A stretch of 7,725 bases of DNA from Spirochaetales bacterium (GCA_016938515.1 JAFGUM010000402.1:1-7725), one strand, 5' to 3'. Shown: positions 1-7,321, counted from the first letter of the stretch. Notes: a model not told the origin generated them from the sequence alone. Made by a program: numbers and translations.

Positions 1-758
1 AGCATGCCAATTCCCAGTTTCTGCGTAGCCCGTACGTACTCGGAAAAGGCGGCGGCGGGTTCTTCTAGAACCGCGGGATCGCATAGACGGAAAATCTCCC
101 TGATCATCAGGCTGGGCTCTAAAGGCTCTTCCAGTGAGTCGAGAGCTTCATCTACAGCCCTGTCTAATGCGGCAAGATGCGCGCTGTGGCGTGACTCGGT
201 AATGCTCGACGCGGGAACCGGAGTAACCCTGAAAGCAACTCCCTGTGGTTTAATAGCCTCAAGCAAAAGATAATCACCCGCCACGAGGCTGTTGCGTTCG
301 TAAAACTCGGCAAAATCGTACGCTTCGATCCTGACCAGGGCAGAAAACCCGCTTACTCCATCGCTTATCTGATCAAAAACCTTGTCATTGGATGGATCCT
401 GACCAAGGAGAGATTTGAAGAAAGCCGACCGGCCCAGCAACAGGTAGAAGAATTCCGCATCGTGAATAGTCAGGCCTATCTTGCGCCTCGTAAAAGCACT
501 CGCGTCCTGTGCTTCCAGCCTCACCTGCCACGGATCGAGCGACAGCTTTCTGAGCGGTTCAAACCGGTGCCCAGGAATGAAGACGCCCCGCTCCCGCTCT
601 ATCGGGTGTATCTGCGCTATAACACGGGAGCCTACAGGAAACAGGTTGTTTTGCGATGCGTTATGTTGTGCCATAGTACGAGATAGTGTACGGTAGATCC
701 ATTCATTAATGCCAGTAGGCTGTAAAATTACAAGATTGACGCGCCGGTGCGTTTGCAT
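1..758 (-). CDS. Hypothetical protein, partial (C-terminus beyond the left edge)
   Basis: The minus strand is open without a stop from 782 to the left edge, giving at least 252 residues from an ATG at 758, or 224 from a second in-frame ATG at 674. I prefer 758 because the extra 28 residues look like real protein (VNLVILQPTGINEWIYRTLS); neither start has a strong Shine-Dalgarno, and only a weak GGA precedes 758. The product looks soluble: no signal peptide or membrane segment is visible. It starts with a beta-rich stretch (GSRVIAQIHPIERERGVFIPGHRFEP, here split as GSRVIAQIHPIERERG and VFIPGHRFEP), then mixed helix/strand, and an acidic Asp/Glu-rich helical segment near residues 195-220. I recognise no family and assign no function. 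It is transcribed divergently from the CsgG-like gene. Its G+C is clearly lower than that of the right-hand genes, which could reflect transfer or weaker codon selection. Confidence 0.75.
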   Translation of the reverse strand, partial: MQTHRRVNLVILQPTGINEWIYRTLSRTMAQHNASQNNLFPVGSRVIAQIHPIERERGVFIPGHRFEPLRKLSLDPWQVRLEAQDASAFTRRKIGLTIHDAEFFYLLLGRSAFFKSLLGQDPSNDKVFDQISDGVSGFSALVRIEAYDFAEFYERNSLVAGDYLLLEAIKPQGVAFRVTPVPASSITESRHSAHLAALDRAVDEALDSLEEPLEPSLMIREIFRLCDPAVLEEPAAAFSEYVRATQKLGIGM

Positions 759-781
759 TGCTGATACGAATCCATTAGCCT

Positions 782-787
782 GTTATA
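782..787 (-). promoter_or_regulatory. Candidate -10 element for the leftward gene
   Basis: On the minus strand TATAAC lies about 23 bases upstream of the ATG at 758, at a suitable distance for a short leader. No good -35 is visible at 16-18 bases further upstream; the nearest is TCATTG. The call rests on the hexamer alone and would favour the start at 758. Confidence 0.2.
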
Positions 788-808
788 CGCATGGATAGTA
801 AGCCAATG

Positions 809-845
809 AGCCAATTTCAAAAGTCGGTTACTTTTGAAATTGGCT
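809..845. repeat. Hairpin 1 of a three-hairpin array
   Basis: A perfect 16-bp inverted repeat (AGCCAATTTCAAAAGT and its complement) encloses the 5-base loop CGGTT. It has no long T-tract on either side. It lies at the 5' side of both divergent neighbours, so a role as a transcription terminator for a neighbouring gene is unlikely. The arm contains TTTCAAAA, which hairpin 3 also carries. Confidence 0.9.
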
Positions 846-846
846 T

Positions 847-890
847 TGCGATTGCTTGCGTTTGCGTTGCAAACGCTGCGCCCAATCGCA
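847..890. repeat. Hairpin 2 of a three-hairpin array (two-tier)
   Basis: An outer 8-bp stem, TGCGATTG (847-854) with CAATCGCA (883-890), encloses an inner 8-bp stem, GCGTTTGC (858-865) with GCAAACGC (869-876), closed by the loop GTT. Asymmetric internal bulges of 3 and 6 bases separate the two stems. The stem is richer in G+C than hairpins 1 and 3 and unrelated to them in sequence. It begins one base after the end of hairpin 1. Confidence 0.85.
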
Positions 891-898
891 GATTTTCA

Positions 899-939
899 GG
901 AAGCTCTTTCAAAACTCCCTGAGTTTTGAAAGAGCCTCC
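899..939. repeat. Hairpin 3 of a three-hairpin array
   Basis: A perfect 15-bp stem, GCTCTTTCAAAACTC (903-917) with its complement (921-935), closes on the 3-base loop CCT. The stem extends outward by three further pairs (899-901 with 937-939) past one A-C mismatch. The TTTCAAAA/TTTTGAAA core is the same as in hairpin 1 while the flanks differ, so the two appear to be related members of one repeat family. Confidence 0.9.
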
Positions 940-1050
940 AATGGATAGATTCGATAGTCCGGTCGGTAACCCGCAGCACCGTGGTTTGCCTTCTACCTCA
1001 CGTGCGTTTGTCAAGCGTGCATGAGGCAATCGAAACACCAACACACTCAC

Positions 1051-1055
1051 GGGAG
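1051..1055 (+). promoter_or_regulatory. Ribosome binding site of the CsgG/FlgO-like gene
   Basis: GGGAG lies 6 bases before the ATG at 1062, which fixes that start. The second half-gene at 2103 has no comparable site. Confidence 0.7.
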
Positions 1056-1061
1056 TAATCG

Positions 1062-2054
1062 ATGAACCGTCGTTTAGCAAGCATTGCGCTCTGCACTCTA
1101 GTTGTCGTGTCTGCCTTTGGTCAGGCTCCAACGTACCAGATAGCGGTAACGCCGTACGCAAATATCGGTGCGGACAAAACCGCTGATTATATTGGATTCC
1201 AGATAGCCGAGTTCCTCTCGAGCGCCATGGCCGGTTTCCCGGGAGTGCAGGTAATAGAGCGCACCCAGCTGATGAAGATACTGGAAGAGCAGGAGCTTCA
1301 GCTGTCCGGCATTACAGAAGGGGAAGGCAGCGTGAGCATCGGCCAGATCCTCAACGCCAAGCAGATGGTCGTAGGCTCCTTTGAGCTGAGCAAGACCCGC
1401 CTGGTCGTCAACGGGCGCATCGTCGACGTGCAGAGCGGCGCCGTGCTGTCCAGGGCGTCGATAGAGACACCGCGGGCCGATTCATATATAGAAGCCTACA
1501 AGGCGTTCATGTTCAAGCTGCTGTCGGAGCTGCCCGAATACAAGCTGACCATCGGGGTCGAGGCGCGCATCGAGAATATCGCCGAACAGGCGTCCCCCGG
1601 AGCCGACGACTACGCCAAGGCGCTCGCTGCTCTGTACAACAAGGACGACGCCGCCGCACTCGACTACCTGGAGAAGGCTCTCGGCGGCACCCAGGTGGGC
1701 TTTGTGGGGTTTGGCAGCGCGTCTGACCGCTACGTTGAGACGCTGTCCCGCGTCCGGGGTTCCTCGCGCTACGCCAAAATGGTTCAGAAGCAGATAGAAA
1801 CCAATAAATCGCTGATGGACCAGGTAGAGCCTTTGTCTATCTACCGGGCTACCATAAAGGTGCTGGAATCCCGCATACAGAGCACGCTTACGCCCGAAGC
1901 TTTCGTGATAGCGGGCGACCCGGCAGACGCGGTGGAGTACGACGACGGCCTCGTGTCAACGACGGTTCGGCTGCCGGCACTGGCAGGAGTACAGCTGAAA
2001 GACGAAGCGCGCGCGGCCATAACGGCGCTGTTCTCCCAGCAAGATGTAGTATAG
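1062..2054 (+). CDS. CsgG/FlgO-like exported protein, N-terminal part of an amber-split gene
   Basis: The 330-residue product opens with a signal peptide (residues 1-22: two Arg, a hydrophobic core, then AFGQA). It has no lipobox Cys, so it is probably periplasmic and not a lipoprotein. Residues about 25-135 resemble the CsgG/FlgO/TolB-N-like fold: a beta-strand start (YQIAVTPYANIG), the block VIERTQLMKILEEQELQLSG at 64-83, then GQILNAKQMVVGSFEL and LVVNGRIVDVQSGAVL. In this family such domains sit at the outer membrane or in flagellar and secretion structures. Residues 182-208 form one TPR-like helical pair (DDYAKALAALYNKDDAAALDYLEKAL, here as DDYAKALAALYNK and DDAAALDYLEKAL). The C-terminal 50 residues begin a beta-rich region that appears to continue past the TAG stop, in the same frame, into the downstream ORF. 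The start is set by a good ribosome binding site. The exact role is unknown; it may be a structural or sensory envelope protein. Confidence 0.85.
   Translation: MNRRLASIALCTLVVVSAFGQAPTYQIAVTPYANIGADKTADYIGFQIAEFLSSAMAGFPGVQVIERTQLMKILEEQELQLSGITEGEGSVSIGQILNAKQMVVGSFELSKTRLVVNGRIVDVQSGAVLSRASIETPRADSYIEAYKAFMFKLLSELPEYKLTIGVEARIENIAEQASPGADDYAKALAALYNKDDAAALDYLEKALGGTQVGFVGFGSASDRYVETLSRVRGSSRYAKMVQKQIETNKSLMDQVEPLSIYRATIKVLESRIQSTLTPEAFVIAGDPADAVEYDDGLVSTTVRLPALAGVQLKDEARAAITALFSQQDVV
2052..2054 (+). other. In-frame TAG (amber) codon joining two ORFs
   Basis: The ORFs at 1062-2054 and 2103-4397 are in one frame, and TAG is the only stop between 1062 and the TAA at 4395-4397. The 16 codons between TAG and the nominal TTG read LGKSGLSYAPAPAGKL without interruption. 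If TAG is decoded or is an error, the whole is an 1111-residue protein. A single-base change (for example from CAG, AAG, GAG, TCG, TTG, TGG, TAC or TAT) would be enough to create it. No obvious stimulatory structure follows it. Confidence 0.7.
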
Positions 2055-2102
2055 CTCGGCAAGAGCGGTCTGAGCTATGCGCCTGCGCCGGCGGGCAAGC
2101 TG

Positions 2103-4397
2103 TTGAGTACGAGCATCCTGAACAGGGAGTTCAACCTGGGAATCAGCGCGTCTGTATCGCACGCCGTGCAATTCGTAAGCGTCAAGGGCGAGGTGCTGTA
2201 CGAACTCGTTTCCGACCCCATACCGATAGTTCAGCTATCGCCCACGTCCGCCAGCTTTCAGAGCACGGGGCAAGCCGTCTACCGCACTACCGCGTACCGC
2301 GAAGGCTGGGCGGTTCACGCTGACGGCAGCATAGAAATACAGGCGCGCGCGCTGGCCGACCTGGACACCGTGCGCTACGTCATACAGCCCGGCAGCATCA
2401 ACGTAGAATCATCCTTTGGCCTGGGCTCGGACCTGCGCTGGCGCAGCCTCATAACGCACGCGTACCGCAAGTACTCCATCAAGGTGGCCTCCCAGGCTGA
2501 AGACCCCGCGCCGCAATTCAAGGATGTCATCATAACCGACTCGTTCTTTACCACGGCAGATCCAGCGCTGGGACGCGTACCGATACTGCCGCGCAACGAC
2601 AGGGTGGCCGGGTACGCCCACCTGACCGCTGTGGTCTACTTTGCCGACAACACGAAGGACGCCGTAACCGCCACGTGGCAGGGTGCGGTTGCCGGAGACA
2701 GCAAACCCTACGTAGGCGAGGTTGGGCCCAATACCGTGCTCTACTTCGACGCCCCCGGTTCGTACACGATGCGCTACGGCCCGGTCGAGTTTACCGCCAG
2801 ACTCGGCCAGGCGCCCATCGGGAAGACAGCAACGGTGACGCTCGGAAACGGCGCCAGCTGGTATACGCGCAATTCCGTATCATCCTTCTACCTACACGAA
2901 AACACGGTGTTTACCACCGACGGAGAAGCGGTGCGACGCGAAACCGGCGCCCTCGCGTGGAGAGCTGAAACGGGTGGCTATGAACTCTTTATGGCGGATG
3001 GGTCGGTAATGATCCTGGGAAGCAGGGAAATCAAGTATCTGGACGCTGTAGCCGGAACCGTCCAGCGTAGCGTCAGTTTTAGCTTTGGTGAAATTTACGC
3101 TGCCCAGCTGGTTTCCGGCAAGGTATTCGCACGCTCGGACTATGGACTGTACGCTATAGACGTTGCTTCCGGCGTGCAGCTGTGGAAGGCCTCGGAGAAT
3201 GGCGGAGACGGCCTAGCCGCTGTTTTTGGCCGCGTGTACAGCGGTAGCGGTAGGGTGTACGATGCCAGCACCGGGGTAAAGCTGTTCGATACAGAAGGCA
3301 GGGGGCAGGTTACCGTTACCGGAGACAGGGCGCTGTGGGCCAACGGCCTGTGCGCCGACCGGGAGACCGGCAAGCCCATCTGGAAGTACTACGACAGCGA
3401 ACAACGCAAGAGCTGGTCGTCGGGCTCTACCTGGGGCACACCCATCGTAGCGGGAGATATCGTGTTCTTCGGTGCTGGCGCGGCCGTACGGCTCAAGGAT
3501 GGAACACCCCTGTGGAAAGTTAAAAACCGTCCGACGCAGTCGATGATGGCAGAGGGCAGGCTGTTCGGATGGACCAGCGGAGATCTGGCTGAATACGATC
3601 CAGCCACGGGCGAACGTTTGTGGCTGATCGACAGCAATCTCAATACTAACCTCCGCGCGGTCCAGTATCACGACGGCTTCCTGTACGCCTCGTTCAGCGA
3701 GGGAGGCTTGGCTCGCATAGACCTTTCGATGCTCACCCGGGAGCTTGATGCTGCGGGCCTGGCCAAGGTAGCCCGGTTGTACGCCATGCTGCGTGACCAG
3801 GGGGGAGACTCCGGTGATTATAGAGGCATCAAGGTTGAGAGCGTTGTTTCTGGTGGAGCTGCGGAAAAGGCAGGTCTGCTTCCAGGGGACTACATCGTCG
3901 GCTTCCACGGCAAAAAAGTTGATTCGTCATCACAGCTGATAGATTTTGTGTACGAGAGCAAGGCGGGGCAACGGGTAATCCTTTCGATAGAACGACTGGA
4001 ACCAAAGTCCAGCCGGTATGAAGCTAAAACAGTCGCGGTGATCCTGGGCAGCAACGCCGACAGCGCGGCGCTGGGAAGCGCGCACCCCGGATTTTCTCTG
4101 CGCGTGATGAACAGCACCGAGATACGAGCGAAGAAGCTGGATTCGATACTGCGCCAGGATGCGGTGTTGGCGGTTGAAAACGTTGCACCTGGTTCTCCAG
4201 CAGACAAGGCGGGCATGATGGCGGGTGACATACTCATGGCCGTTGGCACGGTTGACTTCGCAAAACTGTATCGCAGCTACGACGCGTACCGGGAATTCAA
4301 CAAGGCGATGGCGGTCGCAGTACAAACCCGTTCGACGCTCGCTATTACCGTGCTGCGAGACGGTGCCAAAAAGACGCTGCCGGCTTTCAGGCCGTAA
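2103..4397 (+). CDS. PQQ-like beta-propeller and double-PDZ protein, probable C-terminal part of the amber-split gene
   Basis: From a nominal TTG this encodes 764 residues. Residues 1-250 are beta-rich and unrecognised. Residues about 254-546 form a PQQ-like propeller, seen as repeated turns TGALAWRA, SGVQLWKA, TGVKLFDT, TGKPIWKY, DGTPLWKV and TGERLWLI near 281, 356, 390, 422, 466 and 502; the spacing is irregular. Two PDZ domains follow at about 573-648 (VVSGGAAEKAGLLPGDYIVGF) and 662-764 (VAPGSPADKAGMMAGDILMAV), both with the Gly-Asp-x-Ile carboxylate-binding loop style. There is no protease domain. Such PDZ-propeller proteins usually act outside the cytoplasm, yet there is no signal peptide, no ATG near the start and only a weak GC-rich stretch before TTG. 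It is therefore probably translated, if at all, as the continuation of the CsgG-like ORF. It is unlikely to bind PQQ; the propeller is more likely a binding scaffold. Confidence 0.85.
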   Translation: MSTSILNREFNLGISASVSHAVQFVSVKGEVLYELVSDPIPIVQLSPTSASFQSTGQAVYRTTAYREGWAVHADGSIEIQARALADLDTVRYVIQPGSINVESSFGLGSDLRWRSLITHAYRKYSIKVASQAEDPAPQFKDVIITDSFFTTADPALGRVPILPRNDRVAGYAHLTAVVYFADNTKDAVTATWQGAVAGDSKPYVGEVGPNTVLYFDAPGSYTMRYGPVEFTARLGQAPIGKTATVTLGNGASWYTRNSVSSFYLHENTVFTTDGEAVRRETGALAWRAETGGYELFMADGSVMILGSREIKYLDAVAGTVQRSVSFSFGEIYAAQLVSGKVFARSDYGLYAIDVASGVQLWKASENGGDGLAAVFGRVYSGSGRVYDASTGVKLFDTEGRGQVTVTGDRALWANGLCADRETGKPIWKYYDSEQRKSWSSGSTWGTPIVAGDIVFFGAGAAVRLKDGTPLWKVKNRPTQSMMAEGRLFGWTSGDLAEYDPATGERLWLIDSNLNTNLRAVQYHDGFLYASFSEGGLARIDLSMLTRELDAAGLAKVARLYAMLRDQGGDSGDYRGIKVESVVSGGAAEKAGLLPGDYIVGFHGKKVDSSSQLIDFVYESKAGQRVILSIERLEPKSSRYEAKTVAVILGSNADSAALGSAHPGFSLRVMNSTEIRAKKLDSILRQDAVLAVENVAPGSPADKAGMMAGDILMAVGTVDFAKLYRSYDAYREFNKAMAVAVQTRSTLAITVLRDGAKKTLPAFRP

Positions 4398-4407
4398 GCA
4401 CCGGGGA

Positions 4408-4423
4408 TCGGCTTATGCGCCGA
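4408..4423. terminator. Weak hairpin between convergent genes
   Basis: TCGGC and GCCGA pair around a 6-base loop in the 32-base gap between the TAA of the PDZ gene and the TGA of the MFS gene. It could serve as a shared terminator, but the stem is only 5 bp and no T-tract follows. Confidence 0.25.
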
Positions 4424-4429
4424 CATCGC

Positions 4430-5761
4430 TCATCGCGCCGGCGTTTCGGGTAGTCGCAGGAGTACGCCCAGCGCCAGGCACAGAGCAGAGCAGGCGGCCA
4501 GGCCCAACCCTGGCCCCAGCACATCCACTGAAAAGCCCAGAGCCAGGGCTATCACGGCGGCGAAAAGCGTCTCCGCCTGAGACTCCGCAGATAGAGCGGT
4601 AGCCAGCGCGTCCTGGTTCATCAGCTCGCTGACGTACGCTATACCCATGGGTTTGCGAAGGTTTTCTACTATATATACACCCATGTAGAGCGCAGCGGCG
4701 AGAGCGGTCCAACCCAGATAGTAGACGAGCCCGCTCGCCAGCCCAAGGCCAATACCACCAAGGAGGGTAAGGTTGAGCGGCCGGGCCAGGGATACGAAGC
4801 GTTCGGAAAAACTCCCCGCTGAGCGGGACGCGTGCGACGTCATAAGGTAGAGCCCGAAGTACACGATACCGACGACCAGCGCAGTCCGCTCTTGTTCCTG
4901 CCAGCCGAGCAAGACTGGCAAGCCAAGCGCAAGCCCGGCCAGCAGCGGTTGCAGGTAGTCCTTGGCCGCCTTGTAATATCCCGTGTAGAGCGCCTGGTTC
5001 GATATGGCGCGCAGCACGAACAGATCCTTGAAACTGGACGCGAACGCCTTGAGTACGTGCCGGAATTCGTCGGCTATCGAAGCCGCGGGAGCTGATGCGC
5101 CGCCGTTTTCTCCGCCAGAGCGGGCCACCGTTCCGGCTGCCAGAATGGTGGCCAGAATGGCGGCCCGCCTGGGCCCGTCGAGTACGGCGGGGTAGCTCAT
5201 CATCAGCACGAGATCCAGTACGTATGGAATCAGCGTAAAGAGAAACACCACGCGGTACTCACCCCGCCATATAACCAGGGCGGCGGCTATGAGCGACGAC
5301 AGCGCCGCCCCCCGCTGGCTCCATGACCGCGTGTGCCCGTAGTAGTGTGTTTTCTGGTCGGCCCAGCCTTTGAGTTTTAGATAGTCGAAGATCATGGCCT
5401 TGTGGGTACCCGTGCGGAAGGCGTCGCCAAAAGCGAAGACCCCCATGGCCAAGAGCAGAACAGCGTATCCGTGCGCGAGGTAAAACACGATAAAGGAGGC
5501 TATATACGCCAGGAATGACGCTATCATCGTTCGCCTGCGTCCCAGGGCGTCGGCCATTACGCCAGAGGGTATCTCCATGACGTTGATGAGTACTTCCCGA
5601 AGCGCGTACAAGCTCCCTATCTGCGTATAGGAAATGCCTTTGTCGAGAAACATGAGTATCATGAACGGATCAAAAAACCGAAGATCCTTGAGAAAACCGT
5701 ACGCGCAGAATTTATAGTATTGCAGATCGCGGTCGAATCGTTCCGCTCCCGGTTGTGGCAT
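4430..5761 (-). CDS. MFS transporter, substrate unknown
   Basis: A 443-residue integral membrane protein of usual length for the Major Facilitator Superfamily, with about 12 hydrophobic segments in two halves. The family signature motif A, between TM2 and TM3, is clear at residues 67-77 (GVMADALGRRR). A second conserved block at 111-129 (FGDAFRTGTHKAMIFDYLK) belongs, as I recall, to a subfamily found in anaerobes. A polar cytoplasmic loop, about 195-245, divides the halves and contains a short Gly/Ala/Ser-rich tract. The ATG at 5761 has a good Shine-Dalgarno, GAGGAGAG (5771-5778), 9 bases upstream. It probably moves a small molecule across the inner membrane by proton coupling; the sequence does not show which. 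It follows the DUF401 gene by 93 bases in the same direction, so co-transcription is likely. It ends with TGA. Confidence 0.9.
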   Translation of the reverse strand: MPQPGAERFDRDLQYYKFCAYGFLKDLRFFDPFMILMFLDKGISYTQIGSLYALREVLINVMEIPSGVMADALGRRRTMIASFLAYIASFIVFYLAHGYAVLLLAMGVFAFGDAFRTGTHKAMIFDYLKLKGWADQKTHYYGHTRSWSQRGAALSSLIAAALVIWRGEYRVVFLFTLIPYVLDLVLMMSYPAVLDGPRRAAILATILAAGTVARSGGENGGASAPAASIADEFRHVLKAFASSFKDLFVLRAISNQALYTGYYKAAKDYLQPLLAGLALGLPVLLGWQEQERTALVVGIVYFGLYLMTSHASRSAGSFSERFVSLARPLNLTLLGGIGLGLASGLVYYLGWTALAAALYMGVYIVENLRKPMGIAYVSELMNQDALATALSAESQAETLFAAVIALALGFSVDVLGPGLGLAACSALCLALGVLLRLPETPAR

Positions 5762-5854
5762 GCTCGAAGTCTCTCCTCATCACCATCTGTAGCCTATTCG
5801 GGATGATAGTGCGGTCGGCGCAGCGCTGTCTACACAGCCCGGGTTCCCGCTTAC

Positions 5855-7195
5855 TCAGCCGAAAACCGTCGCTATCAGCGTCGCGTAGCCGATCGCGACG
5901 ACGCAGAATACGAGCAGCGGCGCGGCAAAGCGACGCATTGTCGACGCCAGACCGACGCCAAAGTGCTCCGAGCTCACCACCATGCAGACGTGGAGCGGAG
6001 ACAGCATCATGCCGGCGTATCCGAAGGCTCCCGCCAGCACGATGGCGGCTTCCAGCGGCAGTTGGCCTCCGGCTGGAGCCAAGCGCACCACGATGGGAAA
6101 AGCCAGGCCGACGTAACCAAAGCCCAGTCCGGTCACGAGGCCTGCCACCAGCGGCAGGGCGGCTATGACAACGACGGCGGGTACGCCCGCGCTCGCGAGT
6201 TCCGAAGATACAGCTCCGGCTACTCCCGCCTCCCCCACCAGGGCGGAGAACACCTTGATGCCCAGGATGATGCCAACCAGCTTCGCCGACGACAGGCTTC
6301 CCCGGAACGCCCCTGAGCCGCCGTCGAGCCGTAGCAGGTACAGGCTACCAAGCGCCAGACCGACGAAGATGGGCAGGTATCGCCCGCTCAACGCCGCCGC
6401 GACCGGACTGAGGGGCAGCGCCGGAGACAAGGCGCGCCACGCTACGTCCGTCACCGCGTAGACGCCGAGCACTATGGCCAGAGGCAGGGCGCCCGTGCCA
6501 AAGGAGGCGAGCCTGCGCGACAGCGGCTCCCTGGCGGTCGCGTCAGTCGCGGCACCTGGGGGCTGGATACCGCCGGCTTTTTCCCCGGCATCGGAACGCG
6601 CTGATGGCCGCAGTATGAACAGCTGCCCGAGGGTGAACAGCAGCGGAACGGCGTAGGCGTTGAGCGCCAGCAACTTGCCGGTCGTGAAGCCGGCGATGGA
6701 CGCCGTCAGGATGAACGCCGGGAACAGCGGCCACGCCAGCTCGAGCGTATGCCGGAACCAGTAGTTTGCGGCGGCCAGCGTGTCCGCGCCGCGGACGCGG
6801 TCCGGGTCCATCGCATCGACGAGTGGCGCTGACAGGATGGCGCCGCCGGGAACCGGGAGCGTGCCTATCAGCAGCGGCGCCACCGCCATCGAAATGCGCG
6901 GGGACGGGGCTATGCCCGTAAGCGAAGCGGCGAACGCGTCCATGGCGCCTGATTTTTTCATCGCCGACGAGAACGCCATGATGCAGATCATCAGCACGAC
7001 GAGAAGCAGCGTGTCGGCGCCGAACGCGGCGCCTGCCGCGGCTCGCAGCGTCGCGCCCATGGATACCCCGCGCCACAGCGCCAGAACCACGCCACCCGTC
7101 GCCGCCGCCAGCCCGAGCGGAACCTTGCGGGACGTCGCCGCGACGACGGCCGCAAAAACAATGAGCACCTGAGCCAACGCGGAAATCTGAGGCAT
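5855..7195 (-). CDS. DUF401 family integral membrane protein (putative permease)
   Basis: A 446-residue polytopic membrane protein. Its blocks GTLPVPGGAILSAPLV (111-126) and NYWFRHTLELAWPLFP (144-159), and the late GYAGMMLSPLHVCMV, match the DUF401 family, distant relatives of GntP/CitMHS-type anion transporters. Broken hydrophobic stretches with Gly/Pro-rich hairpins, as at 107-126, are typical of that transporter architecture. A hydrophilic loop at about 197-230 separates the halves. The frame stays open upstream to 7564, but that part overlaps the iron-sulfur gene in another frame. ATG 7195 is preferred because GAGGAAGG (7201-7208) sits 5 bases before it and the protein becomes hydrophobic at once. 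Family members have no established substrate. It lies between the redox gene and the MFS gene and ends with TGA. Confidence 0.85.
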   Translation of the reverse strand: MPQISALAQVLIVFAAVVAATSRKVPLGLAAATGGVVLALWRGVSMGATLRAAAGAAFGADTLLLVVLMICIMAFSSAMKKSGAMDAFAASLTGIAPSPRISMAVAPLLIGTLPVPGGAILSAPLVDAMDPDRVRGADTLAAANYWFRHTLELAWPLFPAFILTASIAGFTTGKLLALNAYAVPLLFTLGQLFILRPSARSDAGEKAGGIQPPGAATDATAREPLSRRLASFGTGALPLAIVLGVYAVTDVAWRALSPALPLSPVAAALSGRYLPIFVGLALGSLYLLRLDGGSGAFRGSLSSAKLVGIILGIKVFSALVGEAGVAGAVSSELASAGVPAVVVIAALPLVAGLVTGLGFGYVGLAFPIVVRLAPAGGQLPLEAAIVLAGAFGYAGMMLSPLHVCMVVSSEHFGVGLASTMRRFAAPLLVFCVVAIGYATLIATVFG

Positions 7196-7200
7196 ATGGT

Positions 7201-7208
7201 CCTTCCTC
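7201..7208 (-). promoter_or_regulatory. Ribosome binding site deciding the DUF401 start
   Basis: GAGGAAGG on the minus strand lies 5 bases before ATG 7195. It rules out the much longer upstream extension of the frame. Confidence 0.75.
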
Positions 7209-7276
7209 GGCCGTTTGATTGACGCGACAGTACCATTATGCGGGCTACCGTGTGAACACCGCAGAAAGCAGGAACA

Positions 7277-7321
7277 GCGCCACCCCCCGCCAACGCGTGG
7301 TCGCGCGGCAGGGGGTGGCGC
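7277..7321 (-). terminator. Strong hairpin, probable terminator of the iron-sulfur gene
   Basis: An 11-bp perfect stem, GCGCCACCCCC (7277-7287) with its complement (7311-7321), continues through GCC/GGC pairs to an inner CGCG-tggt-CGCG hairpin. It begins 20 bases beyond the TAG of the iron-sulfur gene on the minus strand. The following TGTTCCTGCTTTC is only moderately T-rich, so termination may be partial or Rho-assisted. It separates the redox gene from the transporter pair. Confidence 0.6.

Larger units (their letters stand above)
791..948. repeat. 8-base direct repeats flanking the hairpin array
   Basis: ATGGATAG occurs at 791-798 and again at 941-948, bracketing the three hairpins. This could be a target-site duplication of a small non-autonomous element about 142 bases long. 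It could also be chance. The rest of the 303-base intergenic region, 949-1050, shows no other structure that I can support. Confidence 0.4.

Noticed and set aside
462..696. Short plus-strand frames of 71-74 codons
   Set aside because: They lie opposite the longer minus-strand edge gene and have no domain signal or ribosome binding site.
809..939. CRISPR array
   Set aside because: The repeats are adjoining palindromes of different sequence, without regular spacers or cas genes.
817..1161. Minus-strand frame of 114 codons across the hairpin array
   Set aside because: Much of it is translated from the palindromes, and the rest overlaps the start of the well-supported CsgG-like gene. No domain or ribosome binding site is seen.
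3213..3908. Minus-strand frame of 231 codons opposite the propeller region
   Set aside because: It mirrors the coding strand of a clear propeller/PDZ protein and shows no family features.
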